Positions 23,456-32,226 are shown, counted from the first letter of the stretch. The stretch: DNA of 36,306 bases from Caballeronia sordidicola (GCF_002220365.1 NZ_MTHB01000235.1:1-36306), one strand, 5' to 3'. Numbers and translations are program-made. Notes: generated by a model from the sequence alone, not told the origin.

Positions 23456-24901
23456 CTATTCGACGATGTCGGCCTTCTCGCCTTGCCACACGCTATGCGC
23501 ATAGAGCGTCTCATTGAAGTCGGGAGGCACCGCGCCGTTCAGGCGTTCCTCGTGTCGATCGAGATCGGCGAGAAACAGATCGCGGCTGATGCGGCTCACC
23601 ACCGCCGGGATATCGCGCTTCATGCTCGGCACGTCGCCTACCGGCACGCCAGAGCTGACGAGACCCGCGGGGTTGTATACGTGAAGGTTCGCCAGATAAG
23701 GCGCCGTTCCAGGGATTTTTTCCAGATACTCGAGCGCCGTGCCGAGGTAAGGATGCGCGCCAAGATAGTCATCCTGCTCGTTATCCGCGGGTACGTACCG
23801 GTCGCGCCACAGCAGGATGTCCTTCGACACCGCTGAAAGCTCGGGGCGCACGGCCGGGTCGACAAGATAGCCTGTACCCGCGATTGCAAAATCGAACCGG
23901 AAGTGCTCATTGCCCACCTGCGCTGCAATATGGCCACCCTCCGCGCTTGCCTGGCGCCAGGTCGCGCCAAGATGCAGATGGAAGTTCGGATGCTTGGTCG
24001 CACGTTCCACGGCATCGACCGGCGGTGTCGAGCCTGCGTTCCGGAAGCGCAGCGCCTGACGCCAGCGCAAGGCGTCCGGTAACGCGGGATAGTTGTCGTA
24101 CGCACCCGGATACCCTCGAGTACGGGTAATAGGCACGGCGGGAATCGCAGCGCGGCGCACAAAGAGATGCACCTGCGCGGCGCCTGCTTCCAGCGCGGTA
24201 GCAGCCGCGTCGAAGGCGGACGCCGCACCGCCGATCACGGCTACCACTTTCCCTTTGAGCAAGTTGAAATCGATAGCCTCGGAGGTATGTGCGTAGAGCG
24301 AGCGCGGCAAATTCTCGTGCAGCACGGCCGGTATCTGTGCGGCGCCGTTGCCCGCTACCCCGTTGCACAGGATGACCTTGCGTGCCGTCTCTACGTGCTC
24401 GTCACCTGCAGCGTTCAGCAAGCGCAACCGGAAATGAGTGTCCAGGGGTTCTATCCGCGCGAGACGCGTGGCATAGCGAATCGGAATCTTTAGAAAGTGT
24501 CGATACCACCCAAGATATTCGGCCCAGCGAGCACGGGGAATCCGGTCCATCTCCGCATAGGCCGTCGCGCCCCAACGCGCTTCGAACCAGGCCTGGAAGC
24601 TCAATCCCGCGACGCTGAGTTCTGGCCCTGTCAGCGTCTTCGGCGTACGCAGTTTGTTCATGCGCGCCCGATTGAGCCAGACACCCGCGCCTGCTTCGTC
24701 GGCGGCCGCATCGATCACGGAAACCTTGCCGATACCCGCGCGCCGCAGCGCAAATGCGAATGCGGCGCCGGTCTGTCCACCGCCGACGATCACGACGTTG
24801 TGGTCGATACCTGCCCGGTCCGGCACCCAGTTATCCGGGTCGGGACCTAGCAGGCGCAGCGTATCGAGCGCGTTGGCATCGAGATTGGAGGGGCTTGTCA
24901 T
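23456..24901 (-). CDS. FAD/NAD(P)H-dependent flavin monooxygenase-like protein
   Basis: The 481-residue protein has an N-terminal FAD Rossmann motif (VVIVGGGQTGAAFAFALRRAG, split as VVIVGGGQTGA then AFAFALRRAG, residues about 36-56) and a second nucleotide site (VVAVIGGAASAFDAAATALEAG) for NAD(P)H. FAIAGTGYLVDP near residue 355 corresponds to the ATG motif of flavin N-hydroxylating and Baeyer-Villiger-like monooxygenases. Substrate unknown. It lies 166 bases upstream of, and on the same strand as, the SsuABC-like genes, so its product may oxidise what that transporter imports; cotranscription is uncertain because a candidate promoter lies between them. It starts at the ATG at 24901, with 217 non-coding bases before it. 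Confidence 0.75.
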   Translation of the reverse strand: MTSPSNLDANALDTLRLLGPDPDNWVPDRAGIDHNVVIVGGGQTGAAFAFALRRAGIGKVSVIDAAADEAGAGVWLNRARMNKLRTPKTLTGPELSVAGLSFQAWFEARWGATAYAEMDRIPRARWAEYLGWYRHFLKIPIRYATRLARIEPLDTHFRLRLLNAAGDEHVETARKVILCNGVAGNGAAQIPAVLHENLPRSLYAHTSEAIDFNLLKGKVVAVIGGAASAFDAAATALEAGAAQVHLFVRRAAIPAVPITRTRGYPGAYDNYPALPDALRWRQALRFRNAGSTPPVDAVERATKHPNFHLHLGATWRQASAEGGHIAAQVGNEHFRFDFAIAGTGYLVDPAVRPELSAVSKDILLWRDRYVPADNEQDDYLGAHPYLGTALEYLEKIPGTAPYLANLHVYNPAGLVSSGVPVGDVPSMKRDIPAVVSRISRDLFLADLDRHEERLNGAVPPDFNETLYAHSVWQGEKADIVE

Positions 24902-25089
24902 TGCGCGGGTTCAATCAGGAAATGGAGGGATGATCGAGATATTGAAAAGGGACACGCGCGCTGGCAACCAAGCAATTCAACTTTGCTTAGACGCTTTTTA
25001 CGGAATGGAACGGCCGGCGAAGCTGCACTTACTTCAATGCTTGGATTATGCGGTCTCTATTCGGATCGAGTTGCATCGGTTGGGCGAGA

Positions 25090-25111
25090 GGCCGGTGCGG
25101 CGTGACCGGCC
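25090..25111 (-). terminator. Hairpin after the sulfur-amino-acid operon
   Basis: GGCCGGT (25090-25096) and ACCGGCC (25105-25111) form a perfect seven-base stem with an eight-base loop, 7 bases past the stop of the binding-protein gene on the minus strand. No T-run follows, so it is a hairpin-type transcript end at best. Confidence 0.4.
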
Positions 25112-25118
25112 CTGCACG

Positions 25119-25940
25119 TCACTTGGACGAATACTCCTGATGCCAGGCAAGCAATTGCTTTGAGGGAGGCATGTGCCACTTATTGCCTTCATCGATGAGA
25201 AAACCACTCCGGTGCCACTCCTTCACGATCTTGTCGAGCGCCGCCACGGTGTCTGTCTCACCCTTGCGCACCCAGATCACCGACGGCGACGGGATCAACT
25301 GGTCAGCGATAGGTGACTCATAGTCCTGCCACTCGCCCGAGGCACCGGTGAGGCGGGCCTCAATGCCGGGCGTCACATGCACCGACGCTACGCACGTCCC
25401 GCCGCGCAGCGCCAGCAGCGCTTCGGGCATGCCTTTGAAACCCTTGACCTGTGCCCCGTATTGTTCAATCAGCGGCCGCGTGTAGTTGCTGCCTTGCGAA
25501 ACGCAAACAGGCTTGCCGCGCAGGTCGTTCCAGTCATGAATACCTGACCCCTTGTGCACCATCGCCGAGCCACCGATCTCCTCGAACGGCGTGGGCACAT
25601 AACTCAGTATCTCGTCACGCTCCTTCGTGTACTGCATGCTCGCGATCAGCGCATCGACCTTGCCCTGCTGAAGGAATTGCACGCGGTTCGGAGGCGTGAC
25701 TTCCACCGCTTCAAACTTTACGCCAAGGCGTCTGGCGAGGTCTTGCGCAAGTTCGACGTTGTAACCAATGGGTTTGCGAGTCTGCGGATCGAGCGAACCG
25801 TAGGTACCGTCGAGCACGACGCCCACGGTTAGCGTGCCGCGTGACTTGATCCGCTCGAGGGTGGCATCGGCGTGAACGGCTTGCGAGAGCGCAAGCGCGG
25901 TCAACGTAAAGCTTAAGCAGGTGGCGAAGCGGAATCTCAT
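25119..25940 (-). CDS. Polar amino-acid/cystine-type ABC substrate-binding protein (paralogue 1)
   Basis: The 273-residue periplasmic protein has a Sec signal cleaved near AVHADAT (residue 24) and a family 3 solute-binding fold: GTLTVGVVLDG, DPQTRKPIGYNVELAQDLARRLG (polar amino-acid pocket), and NRVQFLQQGKVDALIASM. Two cysteines of the mature protein, C146 in GKPVCVSQGS and C183 in GGTCVA, are at positions matched in the second binding protein at 30645. Its ATG overlaps the rhodanese stop (ATGA), so it is coupled as the last gene of the ATPase-CDO-lyase-rhodanese operon. Substrate is probably a cysteine-like or other sulfur amino acid, by context. Confidence 0.87.
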   Translation of the reverse strand: MRFRFATCLSFTLTALALSQAVHADATLERIKSRGTLTVGVVLDGTYGSLDPQTRKPIGYNVELAQDLARRLGVKFEAVEVTPPNRVQFLQQGKVDALIASMQYTKERDEILSYVPTPFEEIGGSAMVHKGSGIHDWNDLRGKPVCVSQGSNYTRPLIEQYGAQVKGFKGMPEALLALRGGTCVASVHVTPGIEARLTGASGEWQDYESPIADQLIPSPSVIWVRKGETDTVAALDKIVKEWHRSGFLIDEGNKWHMPPSKQLLAWHQEYSSK

Positions 25941-27559
25941 TGGCTGGGACTTTCTGTGGCGGGTGCATCGATACGGAAAACAGCAAGTTCGTCCGGTGCG
26001 CACTGCGCGATCAGACCGATCTCCCAGTCGAGATACTCGCGAGCGGCGTCGAGGTTGCCATCGTGACGATCGTGGACAAAGAACAGATAGTCGATACGCG
26101 CGGCATCGGCAGGAACATCGGGCGTAGATGCCAGCGGCAAGCCCGCTTTTTTCCAGGTGTCGATTCCATCGTCGGCGAGATAAAGCGAGGTGAAACCCAG
26201 TTCGCGCAGGTCGGTTGCTGCAATGCCTGCTACCGCAGGTTCGTCCGCGAATAACAGCAACGTGTCGTTGGGTGCCGCCTTAAGCGAGGCGAGCGTTTTC
26301 GCGAGTTGCGGACGAATCGACCAGTGTGCACCAGCAGCATGTTCTCGCCGATACGCCGCACTCGATCGCAAATCGAGCAGCAAGACATGGCCTGTTGCGG
26401 CTTCGCGTAACGCGGCTGTGTCGAGCAGTGGCAAGGACGATTGCGCCGATGCAATTCGCTTGCCAATGTGCAGCGTAGTTGCATTGGCGGCATCGATCAA
26501 CGCGGCCTCAAAGCCTAACTGCACGAGCCATGTGGCAATCACGGGAGCGCGCACGCCGTCGTAGTCGACCAGCAACACGCGGGCACGCCGCACGCCTATG
26601 GTCTGGTCGGTCGCTTGCACCAGTTGTCCTCCGGGCGCATGGACGGCGTTTGGCAGCCCGTCGCGCGCGAATTCTTCAGGCGTACGGACATCGATCAGGA
26701 AGGTCGTCCGGTGCGGATCAGCAAGCCATTCTTGCGCGGCCGAAGCATCGAGCGTCGCAACGAGGAAGCGCGCAGCAAGCTTGGCCGCGCGCGCCTGCGC
26801 GTCAGCAACCGCCGCTTTGTTCAAACCCTCCGGATAGCGGCGCTCGCTGCCATGCTCAAGCTTGAGTCCCGCGAGCGCCCAGCCTTGCGTGCCATTCTCC
26901 AGCGCGATCACCGGATTCGGCACGCCAAGATTGCGCAAGGTCTGCGCGCCGATAATGCTGCGCGTGCGCCCGGCACAATGAATCACGATCGGTGTAGCAG
27001 GGTCGGCAACAAGCGTTCCGATCCGATACGCCAGCTCGCCGTTTGGCACGGGAACAGCGCCTGGGATGGTCATCTTCCGATGTTCATCGAGCGTCCGTCC
27101 GTCGAACAACGCGTGCGCCCGTCCTTCCTCGATCAGAACCGCAAGCGCTTCCGGCGACAGATGCGGCGTTCCATACGCGTGTTCAACGAGTTCTCCAAAG
27201 GTCTTCGACGGCAGGTTTACGCCTTTAAATAGCGTATAACCTGCCGCCTGCCAGCCGCGGGCGCCGTCGCGCAGGATCGATACATCCGTGTAGCCGAGCG
27301 CGCCCAGACGACGTGCTGCGAGTACCGCGATACTTTCGTCATCGTCAAGCAAGACAATCCGCGTGTCGGGTCTCGGCACCAGTCGCGGCGCATCAATCTC
27401 CAGCCGGCCATAGGGCAAAGGGATCGCGAAGAACGGATGCCCTTCACCGAATTGTCCGGCTTCGCGGACATCGAGCAAGGCAATTTCGGCTTCGTCGTTC
27501 AGCCATGCGCGGACAAGGGATGCATCGACGAAAGCTGTGTCGTTTCGGATTGAGGTCAT
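25937..27559 (-). CDS. Four-domain rhodanese-like protein with one catalytic cysteine
   Basis: The 540-residue cytoplasmic protein contains four rhodanese-like repeats, at about residues 10-110, 135-240, 270-365 and 385-480. Only repeat 2 keeps the catalytic loop Cys (C195 in VIHCAGRTRS, the C-x4-R form). In the others the position is Asp or Ala: VLLDDDES in repeat 1, LLVDYDGVR in repeat 3, LLFADEPA in repeat 4. Rhodaneses carry a persulfide and transfer sulfane sulfur, for example from thiosulfate or cysteine-derived persulfide. The gene lies 33 bases after the cystathionine-lyase-like gene and overlaps the binding-protein start, so it belongs to a sulfur amino-acid operon and probably accepts sulfur released there. 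Confidence 0.88.
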   Translation of the reverse strand: MTSIRNDTAFVDASLVRAWLNDEAEIALLDVREAGQFGEGHPFFAIPLPYGRLEIDAPRLVPRPDTRIVLLDDDESIAVLAARRLGALGYTDVSILRDGARGWQAAGYTLFKGVNLPSKTFGELVEHAYGTPHLSPEALAVLIEEGRAHALFDGRTLDEHRKMTIPGAVPVPNGELAYRIGTLVADPATPIVIHCAGRTRSIIGAQTLRNLGVPNPVIALENGTQGWALAGLKLEHGSERRYPEGLNKAAVADAQARAAKLAARFLVATLDASAAQEWLADPHRTTFLIDVRTPEEFARDGLPNAVHAPGGQLVQATDQTIGVRRARVLLVDYDGVRAPVIATWLVQLGFEAALIDAANATTLHIGKRIASAQSSLPLLDTAALREAATGHVLLLDLRSSAAYRREHAAGAHWSIRPQLAKTLASLKAAPNDTLLLFADEPAVAGIAATDLRELGFTSLYLADDGIDTWKKAGLPLASTPDVPADAARIDYLFFVHDRHDGNLDAAREYLDWEIGLIAQCAPDELAVFRIDAPATESPSQ

Positions 27560-27592
27560 GGGAGAAAAGCCGGAATGAGGAATGGACAGCGT

Positions 27593-28780
27593 TCAGGACA
27601 ACACGCTGCGAAACGCTTGTGCGAGGTCGAGGATGAGATCGTCCGCATCCTCCAGCCCAATATGCAACCGGATCACGGCTTCCTGTGCCTGCCAATAGCT
27701 ATGGGAACACAAACGTCGCGGCGGCGCGACAAGGGCTAGGCTTTCGTAACCGCCCCATGAGGCGCCAATGCTGAATAGCTGCAACGCGTCGATAAAAGCA
27801 GCAGCGTGGCTGGCATCGGCGTCACGCAAGGCGAACGAGACGAGCCCGTTCGCGCCATGGAAATCGCGCGACCACAACGCGTGTCCGGGATCGGTAGCCA
27901 ATGCCGGATGGAAGACACGCGTGACCTGGCGCACGCGTTGCAGATACGACGCGACAGCAAACGCGCCGCGCGCGTGTTGCGCGAGGCGGACAGGGAGCGT
28001 ACGGATGCCGCGCAATGCGAGATAAGCGTCGTCGGCGCTAACGCTCAGGCCCAGCGCGTCGTGAGCCTCTCTTATGCGCTGCCCGATGGCTGCGTCAGCA
28101 GTCGATACCACGCCCTGCATCAGGTCCGAGTGTCCGCCCAGATACTTCGTGACGGCCTGCACGGAGATATCCGCGCCCAGCGCCAGCGGTTGATACAGCA
28201 AGCCCGCCCCCCACGTGTTGTCCGCGGCGAGCAAGACGCCTTGCTGGTGAGCGAAGTCCGCAAGTGCAGGGAGATCAATGATCTCGTATAGAAACGAACT
28301 GGGTGACTCTGCGTAAATCAGGCGCGTGTTGGCCTGAAGCAACTTACGCGGCAAACCATCCGCTGCGCTGAAGTAAGTGAATGTTATACCCAGCCGCGTA
28401 AGTAGTGGCTCGATCCGCTCGCGCACAGGCCCATAAACACCGTCGTGCACCAGCACGTGATCGCCCGGCGACAACAAGCCGATGAACACCAGTGAGATTG
28501 CGGACAAACCCGAGGGGGCAAGCTGCACGTCACGTGCCCCTTCCAGTTCACCAATAGCCGCTTCCAGCGCCCGATGCGTTTGCGTGCCATGCCGTCCGTA
28601 CGTGCTGACCGCCTCACCGGCGTCGCGCCGTTTATGCAGGGCCGCGCGGCTCGACGTGCTCTCGAAACGCACCGTGCTCGTGCGTTCGACCGGCACATTG
28701 ACTGGCGCGCTGCCACCGATGAACGCGGGCGCACCGGCACGGATCAGGCGCGTGGCCTTGCGTAGCAGAGGCGCAGTCAT
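27593..28780 (-). CDS. metC: Cystathionine beta-lyase-like PLP enzyme (Cys/Met metabolism family)
   Basis: The 395-residue cytoplasmic enzyme belongs to the fold-type I Cys/Met metabolism family. Visible elements are YGRHGTQTHRALE (phosphate-contacting Tyr-Gly-Arg), LAPSGLSAISL, LAADNTWGAGL and the PLP Lys K212 in QAVTKYLGGHSD. MetC-type enzymes cleave C-S bonds beta to the amino group of cystathionine, cystine, djenkolate or S-alkylcysteines, giving pyruvate, ammonia and a thiol or persulfide. In this operon a catabolic C-S lyase role is more likely than methionine biosynthesis (inference). Its ATG shares one base with the stop of the upstream dioxygenase-like gene. Confidence 0.87.
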   Translation of the reverse strand: MTAPLLRKATRLIRAGAPAFIGGSAPVNVPVERTSTVRFESTSSRAALHKRRDAGEAVSTYGRHGTQTHRALEAAIGELEGARDVQLAPSGLSAISLVFIGLLSPGDHVLVHDGVYGPVRERIEPLLTRLGITFTYFSAADGLPRKLLQANTRLIYAESPSSFLYEIIDLPALADFAHQQGVLLAADNTWGAGLLYQPLALGADISVQAVTKYLGGHSDLMQGVVSTADAAIGQRIREAHDALGLSVSADDAYLALRGIRTLPVRLAQHARGAFAVASYLQRVRQVTRVFHPALATDPGHALWSRDFHGANGLVSFALRDADASHAAAFIDALQLFSIGASWGGYESLALVAPPRRLCSHSYWQAQEAVIRLHIGLEDADDLILDLAQAFRSVLS

Positions 28781-29406
28781 CAGCCAACCGCCTGCGTGCC
28801 GCGTTGCATGTGGGTCGTGTTGTAGCGCACCACATGTCCGGTATCGAGTTCATAACCGAGGCGGCCGGAGAGCGTTTCCAACGGACGCCCATAGAGATGA
28901 AAATGCAAGGTGGGCGTAGCACCCGTTACGTGGATGCTATGAATGTCTTCAGGCAGGAACGCGATCGGTGTACCCGGACGTACCACGACTTCGCGCTCGA
29001 GATCGAGCGTGGCGCGTTCGGCGTTCGTACCGTCGTCCGTGCGCTTGTACACACGATTCAGCTCCTCTCCGTCGAGTGCCGCGATGACCGCCCACGTATC
29101 GTGGTTATGCGGAATGGTAGTTTTTCCGGGCAGCAGCGAGTTGAGATAAAGCGCGAACCCGTCCTCACCGGGATTCAGCCGATATCGCGTCGACGTATCG
29201 CCGCTGCCCGCTTGCGGCGGCGGGAAATCTGCGGAAGAGAACAACGCGGCGTGCTCCGCGGCAAGCGCCTGCAGACGTTCGCTGATGGCGTCGAGCGCCG
29301 CGCGGGTCACGCCCTGCTTCGCCACAATATGACGTACATGGTCCAGCAACGCAGCAACAGCGGCCTGGCGTTCGCCAATCTGATCGGGTGTGGAGGTTGC
29401 GGTCAT
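28780..29406 (-). CDS. Cysteine dioxygenase/mercapto-acid dioxygenase-like cupin
   Basis: The 208-residue cytoplasmic cupin resembles the thiol dioxygenases, which use a three-His iron site to oxidise cysteine or 3-mercaptopropionate to the sulfinate with O2. Candidate iron ligands are H100 and H102 (PHNHDTWAVI) and H156 or H159 (EDIHSIHV). The motif HxHxTWA is close to that of bacterial mercaptopropionate dioxygenases. The substrate could be cysteine, 3-mercaptopropionate or another small thiol. Coupled tightly to the lyase gene and 21 bases after the ATPase gene, it suggests oxidation of a thiol freed by the lyase or brought in by the transporter. Confidence 0.82.
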   Translation of the reverse strand: MTATSTPDQIGERQAAVAALLDHVRHIVAKQGVTRAALDAISERLQALAAEHAALFSSADFPPPQAGSGDTSTRYRLNPGEDGFALYLNSLLPGKTTIPHNHDTWAVIAALDGEELNRVYKRTDDGTNAERATLDLEREVVVRPGTPIAFLPEDIHSIHVTGATPTLHFHLYGRPLETLSGRLGYELDTGHVVRYNTTHMQRGTQAVG

Positions 29407-29427
29407 GTTTTAATATGTGGGTAGTAG

Positions 29428-30321
29428 TCAGGGAGTAGCCAAAGCGAGAGCGGCACCGCTTCGCGAGCGTTTGCGCAGTGCGCGCCGGTCATCACCGCGT
29501 GCACGTTGAAGAAACAGGCGTGTGCGTTCATTCTCCGGCGCGCCGAAAATCTGCGACGGTGCGCCTTGCTCGACAATCACGCCACCCTCCGTGAAAAACA
29601 CTTCGTCGCTGACATCTTCGGCGAAACGCATTTCATGCGTGACCAGCACGCATGTCTGGCCGTCGTCGACGAGTTCGCCAATCACCGTAAGCACTTCGCC
29701 CACTGTTTCCGGATCGAGGGCGGACGTCACTTCATCGAAGAGGATCAGGTCGGGCCGCATGGCAAGTGTCCGTGCAATAGCGACGCGCTGCTGCTGGCCT
29801 CCCGACAATTCGCCCGGGTAAGCATCAGCCTTGTCAGCCAGCCGGACCTTCGCAAGCAGCGCATGCGCGTCGTGCTCGGCTTCGGCGCGGCTGCGTCCAA
29901 GCACGCTCATCGGCGCGATGGTCAGGTTGGCGAGCACATTCAAGTGTGGGAACAGGTTGTATTGCTGGAACACAAAGCCGATGTGCTTGCGCAGCGCTAT
30001 CTTCTGCGCGTCGGTGCGCTGCGCGCGGACATCGATTCCGTCGACGTGCACTTCGCCCTGCTGCGGCGCGATCAGGCCGTTGATCACACGCAAAAGCGTC
30101 GACTTACCTGAGCCGGACGGCCCGATGATGGAGACAGCCTCGCCTCGTCGCACGCGCAGATCGATCCCCTTGAGCACCGGCACCGTGCCGTAGGAGAGGT
30201 GGACATCGCGTAGTGAAACCAGCACTGGATCAGCGCTCCCGGCCACGCCCTGTCGTGCTGGCGCAAGGCCAGGTGGCGGAGCCTCCTGAAGCGGATCGAG
30301 TGCAAGCGCCAGCAGGCTCAT
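29428..30321 (-). CDS. Polar amino-acid ABC transporter ATPase (GlnQ/HisP-type)
   Basis: The 297-residue ATPase has Walker A GPSGSGKST, Q-loop FQQYNLFPHLNVL, signature LSGGQQQRVAIARTLA, Walker B LILFDEVTSALDPE and switch His in VLVTHEMRFAEDV, all typical of the GlnQ/HisP family. The ATG at 30321 is chosen because GGAGG (30326-30330) lies four bases upstream and the candidate promoter at 30429-30471 lies upstream of it; the open frame continues 65 codons further but without resemblance. No permease is encoded on this strand: the matching permeases are in the divergent operon at 31483-33022, so it probably serves those. Confidence 0.9.
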   Translation of the reverse strand: MSLLALALDPLQEAPPPGLAPARQGVAGSADPVLVSLRDVHLSYGTVPVLKGIDLRVRRGEAVSIIGPSGSGKSTLLRVINGLIAPQQGEVHVDGIDVRAQRTDAQKIALRKHIGFVFQQYNLFPHLNVLANLTIAPMSVLGRSRAEAEHDAHALLAKVRLADKADAYPGELSGGQQQRVAIARTLAMRPDLILFDEVTSALDPETVGEVLTVIGELVDDGQTCVLVTHEMRFAEDVSDEVFFTEGGVIVEQGAPSQIFGAPENERTRLFLQRARGDDRRALRKRSRSGAALALATP

Positions 30322-30428
30322 GCGACCTCCAGAGGCGTTTTTTCCTGGGTCCTGACAACGCGTTTCGAAAGGATCAACAGTGTCATCACGGGGTTCCTTC
30401 TCAAGCGCACGAAAGCATGCTGGAGCGA

Positions 30429-30471
30429 CGATTCTAAGAACGACGCCCCTTTTCGATAACCAAGCATTCGT
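30429..30471 (-). promoter_or_regulatory. Box ACGAATGCTT and -10-like element upstream of the amino-acid ATPase operon
   Basis: On the minus strand ACGAATGCTT (30462-30471) is followed after 23 bases by CTTAGAATCG (30429-30438), in which TAGAAT can serve as the -10. The same box with nearly the same spacing stands upstream of tauA (33088-33129). A -35 match is poor (TTATCG), fitting an activator-dependent promoter; CysB or a related sulfur-status regulator is the natural candidate, by inference. Confidence 0.5.
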
Positions 30472-30586
30472 CGAATCGATAGCAGCCGACTTGCTAAAGA
30501 TGCCCCCCAGGTGCACACCGCGCCCAGCGAGCTCTTTTAAGTCCTTAATCCACCAGTCCGGTAATTTGCTTAGCAGATTCGCTTCC

Positions 30587-30615
30587 TTGGCGACACGCTG
30601 GCGCTTACCTATTCT
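30587..30615 (+). promoter_or_regulatory. Candidate promoter of the second binding-protein/permease operon
   Basis: TTGGCG at 30587-30592 and TATTCT at 30610-30615 are 17 bases apart, each matching four of six consensus bases. The predicted start of transcription is about 23 bases before the ATG at 30645. Confidence 0.4.
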
Positions 30616-30644
30616 GTTAGGCTCTCCTGCCGCTATGCAACGCC

Positions 30645-31481
30645 ATGACCCTGACGAAACTTCGCCGCCTGCTTACACCCGTCGTGCTGGCATCAGCCAT
30701 GGCCGCGTCCTTTACAGCACACGCGGATGCAACCCTGGACAAAATCAATTCCCGCCATGAACTCACAGTGGGGGTGTTGATCGGTGGCAGTCCGTTCGGT
30801 TCACTCGATCCCTCGACTCAACAGCCGCGTGGTTTCAATGTGGACCTGGCTAACGAACTCGGCAAAAGGTTGGGCGTGAAAGTGCAGCTGGTGTCCGTGT
30901 TGCCCTCCACACGGGTTCAGTTTCTTCAGCAGGGCAAAGTCGACATCCTGATCGCAAACATGGAGTACAACGCCCAGCGCGGCGAGATCCTGGACCATGT
31001 GGCCACGCCCTATTACCGCGTCGGCGGAACAGCAATCACGCTTAAGACAAGCGGTATTACGCGCTGGGAAGATCTGCGCGGCAAGCCGGTGTGCATTTCG
31101 CAGGGCAGCAGTTACATCCGCCCGATAGTGGAACGCTACGGTGCAATCCCTCGGGCCTTTCCGGGCGCCTCCCAGTCGCTGCTGGCGTTGCGCGGTGGCA
31201 GTTGCGTCGCAGCCGTTCATGACGCTGCGCCGCTGCTTTATCCGCTATTGCAGAGTGACCCCGAGTGGCATGACTACCGCGCCCTGCAGCCTGAGATAGA
31301 ACCCGCACCGTCCGTGATCTGGGTGCGTCAGGGCGAACACGATACCGCCGCCAAACTGGATACGTTCGTGCGCGATCTGCATCGCAACGGCTGGTTTATT
31401 GCAACCGAGGCGAAGAACGGTCTCAACCCGCCGTCGCCCGCGCTGGCTGAGTGGCACCAGCAATTGCCCGCGGAGAACTGA
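30645..31481 (+). CDS. Polar amino-acid/cystine-type ABC substrate-binding protein (paralogue 2)
   Basis: The 278-residue periplasmic protein has a Sec signal cleaved near TAHADAT (residue 27) and the family 3 solute-binding fold: LTVGVLIGG, SLDPSTQQPRGFNVDLANEL, STRVQFLQQGKVDILIANM. It is a clear paralogue of the 25119 protein across its length, with cysteines C150 and C187 in the same places (GKPVCISQGS and GGSCVA). It is first in a plus-strand operon with the two permeases; the permease start follows its stop by one base. Two binding proteins for one permease pair imply related but distinct ligands. Confidence 0.87.
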   Translation: MTLTKLRRLLTPVVLASAMAASFTAHADATLDKINSRHELTVGVLIGGSPFGSLDPSTQQPRGFNVDLANELGKRLGVKVQLVSVLPSTRVQFLQQGKVDILIANMEYNAQRGEILDHVATPYYRVGGTAITLKTSGITRWEDLRGKPVCISQGSSYIRPIVERYGAIPRAFPGASQSLLALRGGSCVAAVHDAAPLLYPLLQSDPEWHDYRALQPEIEPAPSVIWVRQGEHDTAAKLDTFVRDLHRNGWFIATEAKNGLNPPSPALAEWHQQLPAEN

Positions 31482-31482
31482 C

Positions 31483-32226
31483 ATGGACACGCTGCTGCAC
31501 GGCTTCGTCACGGCGACAGCGCGCCTTGGACTCGACTACCGCTTCCTGCTCGACGACTACGAGCGTGTGCCGTTCGTGCAGGGTCTGGGCGTGAGCATCG
31601 AGATCATTGTTTCGACCATGACGGCCAGCGCCGTTGCAGGGCTACTGTTGCTGCTCGCACTGCGCGGCCGCAACCGGCTGGTCTGCGGACTGGCGCGCGG
31701 TTTCATTGAAGTCACCCGCAATACGCCAACGCTTGTGCAACTATATTGCGCGTTTCTCGTGCTCAACATGCTGATTACGCAATGGCTGCATGCACGCGGT
31801 ATCGATAACCCGTTCAAGCCGTTTTTCTGGGTCGTACTTGTGCTGTCGCTGCACAAGGCGGCCTTTCACGCGGAAGCGTTGCGCGCCGGCTTCGACGCAC
31901 TGCCCTCTCAAACGCTCGAAGGTGCGGCCTCGCTCGGTTTCAGCCGAGCCACGCGATTCTGGCGCATCGAACTGCCGCTCGCGTTGCGCGCGGCCCTGCC
32001 CGCGCTCGTCAACAACATGGTGGAACTGGTGAAAGCGTCTGCGGTGGCGTCCGCTATCGCCGTGGGCGACGTCACCTACCAGTCCATCATGATCTGGACC
32101 CAGCGCGACAATGTGCTCGCTTTGATGCTGCTGATTCTCGCGTTCTTCGGTGTGCTCACCTGGCTGGTCACGCTGGCCGGCAGCTGGCTTGAACGTCGTT
32201 ACAGGATTCCCGGTTATGGCTACTGA
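31483..32226 (+). CDS. Polar amino-acid ABC permease (HisM/GlnP-type), subunit 1
   Basis: The 247-residue inner-membrane protein has the HisM/GlnP domain with about five spans. Family motifs are FIEVTRNTPTLVQLYCAF (the RxTP element) and the ATPase-contacting loop EGAASLGFSRATRFWRIELP. It starts one base after the binding-protein stop and overlaps the next permease by 11 bases. Together with subunit 2 and the divergently encoded ATPase it would form the importer. Confidence 0.9.
   Translation: MDTLLHGFVTATARLGLDYRFLLDDYERVPFVQGLGVSIEIIVSTMTASAVAGLLLLLALRGRNRLVCGLARGFIEVTRNTPTLVQLYCAFLVLNMLITQWLHARGIDNPFKPFFWVVLVLSLHKAAFHAEALRAGFDALPSQTLEGAASLGFSRATRFWRIELPLALRAALPALVNNMVELVKASAVASAIAVGDVTYQSIMIWTQRDNVLALMLLILAFFGVLTWLVTLAGSWLERRYRIPGYGY

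Larger units (their letters stand above)
30322..30644. promoter_or_regulatory. Divergent control region of the split sulfur amino-acid transporter
   Basis: These 323 bases lie between the ATPase operon (minus) and the second binding-protein operon (plus). On the minus strand are the ACGAATGCTT box and CTTAGAATCG element described separately. On the plus strand TTGGCG (30587-30592) and TATTCT (30610-30615), 17 bases apart, form a reasonable sigma-70-type promoter about 30 bases before the binding-protein ATG. No coding sequence is supported here. Confidence 0.5.
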
